DNA of 16,221 nt, taken from positions 1 through 16,221 of the forward strand of contig JAFQOH010000077.1 of NCBI GenBank assembly GCA_017403345.1, in the 5' to 3' direction. The notes under the pieces were generated by a model that worked only from the letters and a program-made list of their open reading frames with translations, was not told the DNA's origin and ran no database searches. Of the stretch, positions 6,842-14,603 are shown piece by piece (position 1 is the stretch's first letter; each line of letters begins with the position of its first letter). The stretch is from RGIG3701 sp017403345. GTDB taxonomy: Bacteria; Planctomycetota; Planctomycetia; Pirellulales; Thermoguttaceae. Made by a program: the position numbers and the translations under genes.

Positions 6842-9800
6842 TTAATGTTTCCGGCGGAGTTTCAGGATCCCGAACGCGCCGGCGAGGAGAAGGACCCACG
6901 CCGCCGGTTCCGGAACGGAATTCGAATTGCCGAGCGTCAGGGAAAGCACACCGTTCGCCAGACTCGGAGCCCAGCGCATATTGGCGTCTTCCGCGATGAT
7001 GTTCAGTGCCGCAAGATCGAATCCGACGAGCGAGTCTGCATCCGAAGTCTCGATGAGCGTGAGGACGTCGATCCCTTCCGGAGCGTCGCCTTCCAGCGTC
7101 AGGAAGATCTCATTCAGCCCTTCGAATGTGACGGAGTCGGCAGAAACAAGCGGTTCCGTATTCTCGAGGCCAACCGTAAACGCAAGGTCCACGCCTTCCG
7201 CGAAGACGATCGCGCCTTCGGAGTCGATGTTCACATCGTACTTCACGCCGGAATTGGCCGAGTCGGTGAATTTCAGCGTTCCTTTGCCCGTCACGGTAGT
7301 GTCAATGTCGTATTTTTCCATCGTCGCGTGCGGGTTGTCGAACGTGACCGTCTTGCCTTCCGCAATGTCGAAATTGCCGTCAAAGGCTGCGTCCGTCTTC
7401 GCCGTTCCGGAAACGATGCTGCCGTCCAGGAGACCAACAAAACCATTTTCCGTATTCACGTCGAAGTTGAACCAGTTGCTCGTGCCGTTCAGACGCAGAC
7501 CGATACCCATGAAATCATTGTACGCATCACGTCCCTGCGCGACCTGGCCGCCTCCATTTTCACTGACACGCAGGTCAATGAGGTAGTTTCCAGCCGCAAG
7601 TGTCACTGCATCTGCCTGATGCCATTTGCAAGTATCGCTGCGGTAATCCAGGAGCGTCCGCCATTCGGCACCGTCGATCGGATTGCCGTCTGCGTCAAGC
7701 GGTTTCACCCAGATGCCGAGACGGTCATCAAACTGCCCGCCAAAGTCAAGCGTCAGGTCTTTCAAAACCGTGATCTTGTTCGTGTAGGAAAGCGCCGAGT
7801 AGTCATTCGGGATATAGGCGGCGACACTGGTGGAGACTCCATTATTCGCGGCCTGCGACATGTCGAAGACCTTTTCATCGTAGACCTTCACGGTAACGTC
7901 GCTCAAGTCACTCGTTGGAGTGATCCTTCCATCTTTGACCGTGTTATTTTCATAGAGCGTCATCGTGTACGGCGAGCCGGTGTAGTTCTGCGGCATGGTG
8001 AGCGTCACGTTTTCTGCGGCTTTCAGAGTGCCATCGAAATTGTCTCCAACGGTGATGTTTCCTCCGGAGATCTCGACCGTCGCGTCTTTAGCGACGGAAT
8101 TGCTCGCCATTTTGAGCGTGGAACCAGCGTTCGTCCGGAACACGACGGTTCCCTTCCCGGTGATGTTTCCCGGGAGTTGGACCGTGCCGAATTCTTCCGG
8201 CGCAAACTCAATGACCGCGTTTTCCGTCTCGGGGTTGAGCGTACCGCGGAAGTTTTCCGGATTCGCCGCGGTGGTGACTTTCCCAGAGTTCGCGTTCGTG
8301 AGTTTCCCGTAGCCGTTCAGGTTGTTCAGGGTGTTCACGATCGTATTGTTGAACTTCAGCTCGCCGCCGCGAATATCAACGTTCCCCGTTCCGATATTTC
8401 CCGTCGCGCCGCCGTTTCCGAACTGGAGCGTTCCGCCCTGGACCTCCGTCGTTCCGGTGTAGTTATTGAGACCCGCCAGGATCTGCGTACCGGTACCGTG
8501 CATTCGCACAGAAATGCTCGTCGAGGCGTTCGGATTCGGCGTGTGGTTGTCGCTGCTTCCGCAGATGGTACCTTCAAAGAGTGCCGTGTTGTTTTCAAAC
8601 GTCGAATGATTATCCTGTCCGAAATCGATCCGTCCGCTTGTGCCTCGGATAATGTACCCTTTTCCGGTCAAACCGTCCATGTGCGCCCACGCGGAGCTGT
8701 TCCAGAGGTTCAGGGCAGCGCCTTCCGCGATGTAAACGGAGCCTTTATTGTTCCCCCATGTCTGTTTGGAGTAGCCGCCGTTGACCAGCTGTCCGTCGAG
8801 GATCTCCAGCCATCCTCCGGAGTCCATCTGCATGGTAAACTGAACGTTTCCATGCGCGGCGTGGAGATAATTGCCGCCGGTAACGCGAATCGTTCCGGCC
8901 CCATTGAACGTGACGGATCCGCTTCCGTTTGCCAGACTGTTTGCCGCCTGCTCGGTCGTATTGGAGGCGTAATTGCCGGTCATGGCAAATTCCAGAACGC
9001 CGCCTTCGTTGACCAGATAAGTCATGGAACGAGTCTGCCGGGCAACGACGCCGTCCCAGAGAAGGTGCCCGCCGTCGTTGACGGTGATCTTCGAGAAGTC
9101 AAACCGCGCGTTTCCATTGGCAGGGGTCGCGGAGTTCACGACGACTTTTCCGCTGTTGATGACTGCCGTACCGCCAGTCGTGATCTGGCTTGCGATCGTG
9201 GTGACGGAATCCGCGCCGTTGTCGAACATCAGCGTGCCGCCGTTGGAGACCTGAACTCCGACAGAAGTCGTGCCTTTGAGGTAGTCGCCAGTGTCCGCCG
9301 TTGTGAGCGTTTTGCCGTATGGAGCGAAGAACTGGACCGTCGCATTGGCACGGGCGGCTTTCTCTGCGTTGAACGTGTCGAGCGTGAAGCCCGTGGTGTC
9401 CGTGCTGCTGACGTAAAGCGCGAGTTTGGCACCGTCCGCGGTCGTGACGTTCGTGAGTTCATCGACGGTTCCGAGAGCTAATAAACCGCCATTCGCGACG
9501 TTCATCGTGCCGGTGAATGCGGTGGAATTAAGGATCTCCAGGGTCCCTTTCGTAACGTCAACGACTCCTGCGCCGGTGAATCCTTTACGAAGACTGGTGA
9601 TCTGCGCGGAATTGATGACGAGTCTTCCGTTTTCACGAACTTCAACGCCGGAAGAAGTTCCAATGTACCCTTTGGTTCCATTTCCGATCTGGAGCGTTCC
9701 GCCGGAAATGTAGGCTGTGCCGTTCGAGAGGTACGCGCCGGAAAGGATCTGCGTTCCGGTACCGTATTTGTGGAGGTGAATGTTTTTCCCGCTGGCGATC

Positions 9801-10474
9801 GTGCCTGAGAATTCGGGAGTCTGCTGTTTGCCGTTCACGATCCACGTGGAGTTGCCCAGTCCGAAGTCGACGAATCGGCTGGCAGTGGAACCGCTTGTGA
9901 TCGTTCCGGATCCGACCAGAGAGTCCACTTTCATATTCGAGCCGTCCCAGAGGTCAAGATTGGCTCCGGAGGCAATGCGGAGGTCCGCCTTGTTGTCGTT
10001 CCAGTTCTGCTGATTCCAGCCGCCGTTGACGAGCGTACCTTTCTGAATGTCGATCAGCGCACCGTCACTGAACGCGAATTTGATGGAGTAGCCGCCCGCA
10101 CCTTTGTATCCGTTAGACTGCATGGCCAAACGCCCGGTACCGTTATGCACGAGAGTACCGGTGCCGGTGAACTGGATCGCTTTGTTGTTTCCGTTGATGA
10201 AGGAGTTGCCGGCTCCGTGATTATCCGTTTTGGCAGAGTTCATCACGAGTGTGCCGTTGAGGTCGATCGTAATGTCCTTCGTCTGGCCAATGAGAACATT
10301 CTGTCCAAGGGTGACGGTCACACCGGAATTGATCGTTACGTTTTCGCTCCATGCAGGAGAAGAAGAATGCGTCGTGTTGGTATCGTATGTGAGTGCGGAA
10401 GCCGAGTTTCCCAAGGAACACGCAGCCATGAACGCAGCTCCCCACACAGAGATCTGGTAGTTTCTTTTTTTCAT
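6842..10474 (-). CDS. PEP-CTERM protein B with autotransporter-type beta-strand repeats
   Basis: This 1,210-residue protein is the tandem paralogue of the gene at 2951-6574, colinear along its whole length. The start at ATG 10474 gives a signal peptide (MKKRNYQ, hydrophobic core, NSASA before LTYDTN). The ribosome site is weak (TGGAC about 8-9 nt upstream); an in-frame ATG at 10504 would put a nonsecretory extension ahead of the signal. Two diverged copies of one beta-rich module occupy the N-terminal and central thirds. Both contain a GTGTQILAG- or GTGTQILSG-type strand repeat, and the second reads GLNNYTGTTEVQGGTLQFGN. A putative beta-sandwich follows, with LAAGNYLIDLRVSE and GIGLRLNG. The C-terminus is a PEP-CTERM signal, SVPEPAAW, then a hydrophobic helix and KLRRKH. 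It is expected to be secreted by Sec and sorted by an exosortase, which is not in the window. It has its own AT-rich promoter region and terminator. The function is unknown; an extracellular matrix or adhesin role is inference. Confidence 0.92.
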   Translation of the reverse strand: MKKRNYQISVWGAAFMAACSLGNSASALTYDTNTTHSSSPAWSENVTINSGVTVTLGQNVLIGQTKDITIDLNGTLVMNSAKTDNHGAGNSFINGNNKAIQFTGTGTLVHNGTGRLAMQSNGYKGAGGYSIKFAFSDGALIDIQKGTLVNGGWNQQNWNDNKADLRIASGANLDLWDGSNMKVDSLVGSGTITSGSTASRFVDFGLGNSTWIVNGKQQTPEFSGTIASGKNIHLHKYGTGTQILSGAYLSNGTAYISGGTLQIGNGTKGYIGTSSGVEVRENGRLVINSAQITSLRKGFTGAGVVDVTKGTLEILNSTAFTGTMNVANGGLLALGTVDELTNVTTADGAKLALYVSSTDTTGFTLDTFNAEKAARANATVQFFAPYGKTLTTADTGDYLKGTTSVGVQVSNGGTLMFDNGADSVTTIASQITTGGTAVINSGKVVVNSATPANGNARFDFSKITVNDGGHLLWDGVVARQTRSMTYLVNEGGVLEFAMTGNYASNTTEQAANSLANGSGSVTFNGAGTIRVTGGNYLHAAHGNVQFTMQMDSGGWLEILDGQLVNGGYSKQTWGNNKGSVYIAEGAALNLWNSSAWAHMDGLTGKGYIIRGTSGRIDFGQDNHSTFENNTALFEGTICGSSDNHTPNPNASTSISVRMHGTGTQILAGLNNYTGTTEVQGGTLQFGNGGATGNIGTGNVDIRGGELKFNNTIVNTLNNLNGYGKLTNANSGKVTTAANPENFRGTLNPETENAVIEFAPEEFGTVQLPGNITGKGTVVFRTNAGSTLKMASNSVAKDATVEISGGNITVGDNFDGTLKAAENVTLTMPQNYTGSPYTMTLYENNTVKDGRITPTSDLSDVTVKVYDEKVFDMSQAANNGVSTSVAAYIPNDYSALSYTNKITVLKDLTLDFGGQFDDRLGIWVKPLDADGNPIDGAEWRTLLDYRSDTCKWHQADAVTLAAGNYLIDLRVSENGGGQVAQGRDAYNDFMGIGLRLNGTSNWFNFDVNTENGFVGLLDGSIVSGTAKTDAAFDGNFDIAEGKTVTFDNPHATMEKYDIDTTVTGKGTLKFTDSANSGVKYDVNIDSEGAIVFAEGVDLAFTVGLENTEPLVSADSVTFEGLNEIFLTLEGDAPEGIDVLTLIETSDADSLVGFDLAALNIIAEDANMRWAPSLANGVLSLTLGNSNSVPEPAAWVLLLAGAFGILKLRRKH
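7257..7546. repeat. 290-bp patch nearly identical to 3372-3661 (copy 2)
   Basis: This is the second copy of the high-identity patch, in the same place in the paralogous gene and the same orientation. About 19 differences are visible over 290 bp. The adjoining stretch from 7547 on quickly loses similarity to its counterpart from 3662. Confidence 0.85.
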
Positions 10475-10514
10475 TGTAAATTGTCCATATTTTAAAGGGG
10501 GCATATGATGGATC

Positions 10515-10622
10515 TAATATTTGTTTTATTTAAAAAATATTTGATCCACTTAAAATATTTACTATATTCTACATCAAGTTCGTGTTTTTGCAAGAGCTTT
10601 TTTATAAAATTTAAAAATATTT
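10515..10622. repeat. AATATT/AAATATTT repeats in the promoter region of PEP-CTERM protein B
   Basis: The palindrome AAATATTT occurs at 10535-10542, 10553-10560 and 10615-10622. A related TAATATTT lies at 10515-10522. The first three are spaced 18 and 20 bp apart, about two helical turns, and the third overlaps the predicted start of transcription. They could be regulator sites or curved DNA, or simply reflect the low GC content here. Confidence 0.35.
10566..10593 (-). promoter_or_regulatory. Promoter of PEP-CTERM protein B
   Basis: On the minus strand, TTGCAA (10593-10588), 16 nt and TAGAAT (10571-10566) form a reasonable sigma-70-type promoter with a good -10 and a weaker -35. Transcription would begin near 10559, leaving a leader of about 84 nt. 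That length is close to the leader predicted for the paralogue. Confidence 0.55.
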
Positions 10623-10693
10623 TTAATTAAAAAGAGGAGGAATTGGAAATTGTGCTGGTTTTACAGTTTTTAGAGCCCTTGTATATTCAGAAT

Positions 10694-10737
10694 AGAAAGA
10701 GCTGTGTCCGCGTTTTGGAAGAGCACACGGACACGCT
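10694..10737 (-). terminator. Probable terminator of the short-chain dehydrogenase gene
   Basis: A stem of gtgtccg (10704-10710) with cggacac (10728-10734) is extended by agc/gct around one bulged base. On the minus strand it is followed by ctctttctattctg, which is U-rich but interrupted. It lies just past the stop codon at 10751. Confidence 0.5.
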
Positions 10738-10750
10738 GATTTTTGCGCTC

Positions 10751-11584
10751 TCAGTTTTTTTCCCGTTCCTCGTATCGGACCATGGCGTTTTCTAGGAATC
10801 GCGGACAGAAATGGTCGAGATGAAACATTACTTTGCCGAGAAAGAACGGAAGGATCTCCATTTTGTCTTTTTCGATCGCCCGAAGGATCCGTGATGCAAC
10901 GTACTCCGGCGTCACGCGGGAATGATTCGGCCAGGAAGGTTCCCCCGTGTTCTCCATGTAGTCGGTGAAGAACCCGGTATCCGTTGAGCCGGGACAGACG
11001 ATCAGCACGCTGATGCCGTATCGGTGCAGTTCTGTGCGTATCGATTGACTGAAGGCCCGGATCGCAGCTTTGGCCGCGCAGTATTCGCTGTAGTGCGTCA
11101 CGCCTCGCAGACCGACGATGGAGCTGAGATTCACGATCATCGGAGGGATCGGAACTGTTTTTTCGTTTTGGTTTTCTCTCCATGTCTTCATTTGCGGGAT
11201 CACCATTCGGATCAACTCGACCGGGGCGTTGAAATTCAGATCCATGACGCGTTTGAGCCGTTCTGGTGAATTTCCCTCGAAAAGTCCCGTTGCCGCGGCC
11301 CCGGCATTGTTGATGAGGATGTCCACACCTCCGAAGACGGAATTCGCGCGTTCCAGCAGTTCCGCACGTGTTTCCGCCAAGGTTATGTCACCGGAGACCA
11401 GCTCGATCTGAGCATTTGGGATCTCCGTAAGGATCTCGGCTTTGAGAGATCGCAGAAGCTCCGTTCTCCGAGCGTTTAAAACGAGTTGCGCACCGGCTTT
11501 TGCCGCCTGTTTTGCCAACGCACGTCCGATCCCGCTGCTCGCACCAGTGAGGAGGGTGCGCGCTCCCTTAAGTTTCCGTTTCAT
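10751..11584 (-). CDS. Short-chain dehydrogenase/reductase (classical SDR family)
   Basis: This 277-residue NAD(P)-dependent oxidoreductase has all the classical SDR landmarks. The cofactor motif TGASSGIG is at 13-20 and the structural motif NNAG at 92-95. A likely active-site Asn is at 117, the catalytic Ser at 155 (NLSS), and the YxxxK pair at Tyr168-Lys172 (YCAAK). PGS at 198-200 follows the active site. ARR at 38-40 after the second strand hints at NADP(H) preference, which is inference. Residues past about 225 form a tail with a hydrophobic patch (EILPFFLGKVMF), as in SDRs that contact membranes or lipids. The substrate cannot be read from the sequence. The start at ATG 11584 has only a weak upstream site. 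The gene lies 110 bp after flhA on the same strand, with no clear promoter in the gap, so read-through from flhA is possible. Confidence 0.9.
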   Translation of the reverse strand: MKRKLKGARTLLTGASSGIGRALAKQAAKAGAQLVLNARRTELLRSLKAEILTEIPNAQIELVSGDITLAETRAELLERANSVFGGVDILINNAGAAATGLFEGNSPERLKRVMDLNFNAPVELIRMVIPQMKTWRENQNEKTVPIPPMIVNLSSIVGLRGVTHYSEYCAAKAAIRAFSQSIRTELHRYGISVLIVCPGSTDTGFFTDYMENTGEPSWPNHSRVTPEYVASRILRAIEKDKMEILPFFLGKVMFHLDHFCPRFLENAMVRYEEREKN

Positions 11585-11694
11585 GGATCTTTCGATACTT
11601 TCTGAACATTTCCGGCAGGAGATATTGTGAAAATCAATGCCATTCGGCGTGGACCTTCAATGGGTCTCCAACCAATAAACCGCCCTCATTCCAC

Positions 11695-13833
11695 TCAGTC
11701 CGGCCAGCCATTTTCCGGCATACGGAGCATTTCGATCTGTTCAAGACGCGTAGTCCGCGGCACTTCTGCGTAAGAAAGCACCTGGATCCTCGGCGTGACC
11801 CTCCACGTCAATTCCCGAATGCCGGCCCGAACCATCGGCGAGACGAGCAGGACGGCATGCAGACCAAGCATCTGGATCTTTTGAGCCTGAAAAGCGGTCT
11901 GCTTCACGAACCATTCTTGCGCCGTTGGACTGAGGAATGCCGAGACACCGTCCTCTGTCAGTTCCAGCACTTCGGCCAGTTTTGCTTCAAGGTCTGGTTC
12001 TAGCGTCAGTACATGAAGCACGCCGTCCGCGTCGACGCACCGTGAAACGATCAGCCTTCCTAGGGCCGCTCGTACCGCCTCGGTCAGCTCGACGGGATGG
12101 TGTGTCCTAGAGGCTGTACGTCCCAGCGTTTCGAGTATCTGTCCCAGGTTACGGATCGGAACACGCTCAGCCAGAAGACGCTGCAGGACTGTCTGGATCT
12201 CCTGCACACGAAGCATTTCCGGCACGACGTCACGCACGGTCATTGGCGCGGATCTGGCTAACTCATCCAGAAGTGCCTGGACATCGTCAAGGGTCAGCAG
12301 TTCAGGTGCGTACTCCAGCGCGAGTTCCTTTAAATGCCGGACCAGAACTTTTCCGGGAGCGTAAACATCGTGTCCGAGCGCTTCAGCCTCCTCCTGAAGT
12401 TCAGGATGGATCCAGACCGCAGGCTGATGATCGACCGGCTCTTTGGTCTGTAGTCCATTCACTGGCCCAGCCGCGTAAATTCCCTCGACCGCCAAGAGTG
12501 AATCAAGCCTCAGTACCTGTTCTGCCGCAGGACTTCCCGCGAGTCGGATCCGGTACGCATTTCCGTCTAGCCCATCTCCGGAAGTCACCCGGACTGCAGG
12601 CATGAGGAAACCGAATTCCCGAGCCAGTGTACGCCGAATATTCTGGATCTCGGCCAGAAGGTCGAATTCCGCTTCGCACTGCGTCCACGGTACGAGTTCC
12701 GCACCGAGTTCTAACTCGATGGCCTCCGACTGGATCGCTTCCCCTGTCCGGACTTCCGCAGCTTTGCGCGCCTCCTCGCCGGTACGTTTTTTCTCTTCAT
12801 CTTTCGCCTGCCGGCGAGCAGCCTCTGCGAGTTTTTTCGCATCCGAAAAGAGCATAAACGCCAAGATCTCGCAGCCGGTCCCAAGGATCAGGAGCGGGAG
12901 TTTCGGCAGCGGCGTGATAGCCAGAAGGAAGAGTACCGCGCCGGTCAGCGCCAAAACTACGGGACTTGAAAAAAGCTGACCGGAGACGTCTTCCGTTAAA
13001 TCGCGATCCCGACTGCTGCGCGTCACCAGGAGTGCGGCTCCGACCGCAACGAGAAATGCTGGGATCTGACTCACCAGTCCGTCACCGATGGTCAGTTTCG
13101 TGTAGACGTCCAGCGTCTCGGCGAAAGAGTGGTTTCCCTGCGTCATCCCGATTGCCAGACCGCCCAGAATATTGATGAGCGTGATGGCTAGTCCCGCCAC
13201 GGCGTCACCGCGTACGAATTTGCTCGCACCATCCATCGCGCCGTAGAAATCGACTTCATCTCCCAGTGCCATTCTGCGCCGTTTCGCTTCCTCCTGCGAG
13301 ATCGTGCCAGACTGAAGTTCTGCGTCGATCGCCATTTGCTTTCCCGGAAGTGCATCCAACGTGAATCGCGCACTCACCTCACTGATCCGGCCAGCGCCTT
13401 TCGTCACGACGATGAACTGGATAATGAGGATGATCAGAAACAGTATCGCACCGACGACCAGATTTCCCGCTGTCACGAACTCGCTGAATGCTTGGACCAC
13501 CAGCCCCGCGGCTTCCGTCCCCTCTTCTTCCGCACGGGAAAGGATCAGACGGGTCGTCGCGATATTCAGCCCTAAACGCAGCATCACGACTGTCAGAAGA
13601 ACTGTCGGAAAAACACTGAGATCCAGCGGTTTCCGAACGAAAATAGTCATGAGTAGAAGCAGGACGGAGAAGGCTAGATTCAGCGAAAGCAGAAGGTCCA
13701 TCACCATTGGCGGCATCGGCACCAGAATGATGGCCAGCGTCAATGCGAGGACCGCCGGAAGTAGGAAACGCTTCCACCCCGTACCGTGAGTTTGGGATGA
13801 TGCAGACAAATTGGGGGAACTCGAAATCGGCAT
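11695..13833 (-). CDS. flhA: Flagellar export apparatus protein FlhA
   Basis: This is the 712-residue FlhA/FHIPEP-family core component of the flagellar type III export gate in the inner membrane. The N-terminal half carries about eight hydrophobic segments (about 23-325), with VFPTVLLTVVMLRLGLN at 74-90. The family signature follows on the cytoplasmic side (GRISEVSARFTLDALPGKQM, 148-167). FVRGDAVAGL places Asp210 where the essential Asp208 of Salmonella FlhA lies. A charged linker (about 332-370) leads to the cytoplasmic domain, ending with VLSYAEVP. I use ATG 13833, with AGGA about 7 nt upstream, giving the usual family length. The frame stays open to 14031, but that 66-codon extension is rich in Arg and Trp and overlaps the -35 box of the divergent yjbQ promoter. 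No other flagellar gene is in the window. The type III secretion homologue SctV is less likely because of the strong FlhA-like motifs. Confidence 0.95.
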   Translation of the reverse strand: MPISSSPNLSASSQTHGTGWKRFLLPAVLALTLAIILVPMPPMVMDLLLSLNLAFSVLLLLMTIFVRKPLDLSVFPTVLLTVVMLRLGLNIATTRLILSRAEEEGTEAAGLVVQAFSEFVTAGNLVVGAILFLIILIIQFIVVTKGAGRISEVSARFTLDALPGKQMAIDAELQSGTISQEEAKRRRMALGDEVDFYGAMDGASKFVRGDAVAGLAITLINILGGLAIGMTQGNHSFAETLDVYTKLTIGDGLVSQIPAFLVAVGAALLVTRSSRDRDLTEDVSGQLFSSPVVLALTGAVLFLLAITPLPKLPLLILGTGCEILAFMLFSDAKKLAEAARRQAKDEEKKRTGEEARKAAEVRTGEAIQSEAIELELGAELVPWTQCEAEFDLLAEIQNIRRTLAREFGFLMPAVRVTSGDGLDGNAYRIRLAGSPAAEQVLRLDSLLAVEGIYAAGPVNGLQTKEPVDHQPAVWIHPELQEEAEALGHDVYAPGKVLVRHLKELALEYAPELLTLDDVQALLDELARSAPMTVRDVVPEMLRVQEIQTVLQRLLAERVPIRNLGQILETLGRTASRTHHPVELTEAVRAALGRLIVSRCVDADGVLHVLTLEPDLEAKLAEVLELTEDGVSAFLSPTAQEWFVKQTAFQAQKIQMLGLHAVLLVSPMVRAGIRELTWRVTPRIQVLSYAEVPRTTRLEQIEMLRMPENGWPD

Positions 13834-14016
13834 AAAAAATCCTGCGAAAATCCAGAGCAGGGAGTCCGCCCAGAGAAAGGAGCGGATCCGTCCGGAAAAA
13901 GGTCCAAATAAAAAATCCGCCTGCATTTTAGCAGAGTTCCGTCTCCGCGTCCAGAGCAATTTTGCCGTAAATCCGGTTCGCAGCCGTCTAAAATCCAAAA
14001 TTCCCGCAAATTTTAC

Positions 14017-14044
14017 TTGACTTTTTTTCACAGCGGCACATAAT
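14017..14044 (+). promoter_or_regulatory. Promoter of yjbQ
   Basis: TTGACT (14017-14022), a 16-nt spacer and CATAAT (14039-14044) form a sigma-70-like promoter with one mismatch in each box. Transcription would start near 14051 and leave a leader of about 94 nt. The -35 box lies within the open frame upstream of flhA, supporting the shorter flhA start. Confidence 0.65.
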
Positions 14045-14062
14045 GAAAAGACTTTAAGAAAG

Positions 14063-14122
14063 GGGGAGGTGCAGAGCGTCTCCCAAAGAAAGCAACCTCA
14101 GACCGGCTCGGAGCGATCCGAG
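14063..14122 (+). promoter_or_regulatory. Structured 5' leader of yjbQ
   Basis: A perfect 6-bp stem ctcgga/tccgag (14107-14112 with 14117-14122) closes a GCGA (GNRA-type) tetraloop. Upstream, gggag (14064-14068) can pair with ctccc (14080-14084), while the overlapping gaggt (14066-14070) can instead pair with acctc (14095-14099); the two pairings exclude each other. No known riboswitch consensus was recognised. No clear Shine-Dalgarno sequence precedes ATG 14145. Confidence 0.4.
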
Positions 14123-14144
14123 ACCTGAATTACGGCACGAAACC

Positions 14145-14573
14145 ATGAAATTTTACCAAAAGATCTTTCGTCTCCCATCATTTCCGCAGGGAAATCACAT
14201 CATTACGGACCGCGTGCTCGCAGAGATCCCGGAGCTGCGCCGGATCCGGATCGGAATGCTTCACGTTTTCATCCAGCACACTTCAGCCTCGCTGACGATC
14301 AACGAAAATGCGGATCCGGACGTTCCGCGCGATCTGGCGAAACTCCAAGACCATTGGGCGCCTGAAAATTTCCCGTACGATCATACGATGGAAGGCCGCG
14401 ATGATATGCCGGCTCATGGGAAAGCCTCGCTCATGGGAGCCAGTCTCCAAATTCCGGTTGGAAACGGACGTTTGCAGATGGGGATCTGGCAGGGGATCTA
14501 TCTCTGCGAACACCGTCTCCATGCTGAAGGACGGAAGCTCGTTCTGACGCTCTGGGGAACGGAAGACGAATAA
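14145..14573 (+). CDS. yjbQ: YjbQ/UPF0047 family protein (secondary thiamine-phosphate synthase type)
   Basis: This 142-residue protein matches the small cytosolic YjbQ (COG0432) family over its full length. Visible family motifs are HVFIQHTSASLTINENADPD at about 44-63, EGRDDMPAHGKASLMG in the middle, and QGIYLCEHR near the end. The conserved His and Asp/Glu residues form the presumed active or metal-binding site. The E. coli member has weak thiamine-phosphate synthase activity, but its main physiological role is unsettled, so 'secondary' is the safest label. The start at ATG 14145 matches the family's usual N-terminus, although no good ribosome site is visible. The gene is a single unit between the promoter at 14017-14044 and the hairpin at 14604-14642, divergent from flhA. 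No thiamine genes are nearby. Confidence 0.93.
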   Translation: MKFYQKIFRLPSFPQGNHIITDRVLAEIPELRRIRIGMLHVFIQHTSASLTINENADPDVPRDLAKLQDHWAPENFPYDHTMEGRDDMPAHGKASLMGASLQIPVGNGRLQMGIWQGIYLCEHRLHAEGRKLVLTLWGTEDE

Positions 14574-14603
14574 ATTTCCAGTCGGAAACTGCGAAAACTT
14601 CCA

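Noticed and set aside
6809..9481. A long open frame of 890 codons on the plus strand, and another of 429 codons at 4655-5944
   Set aside because: Both are antisense to the PEP-CTERM genes. Their products are Arg/Val/Asp-rich without family motifs, whereas the minus-strand proteins have a signal peptide, repeats and a sorting signal. They are shadows of codon bias.
11695..13833. Type III secretion SctV instead of flagellar FlhA
   Set aside because: The family signature and FVRGDAVAGL fit flagellar FlhA well, and no secretion-system genes are adjacent.
14045..14144. TPP riboswitch ahead of yjbQ
   Set aside because: The conserved CUGAGA and CUGAUC...UAAUACC segments are not present; only a superficial CCTGAAT was found.
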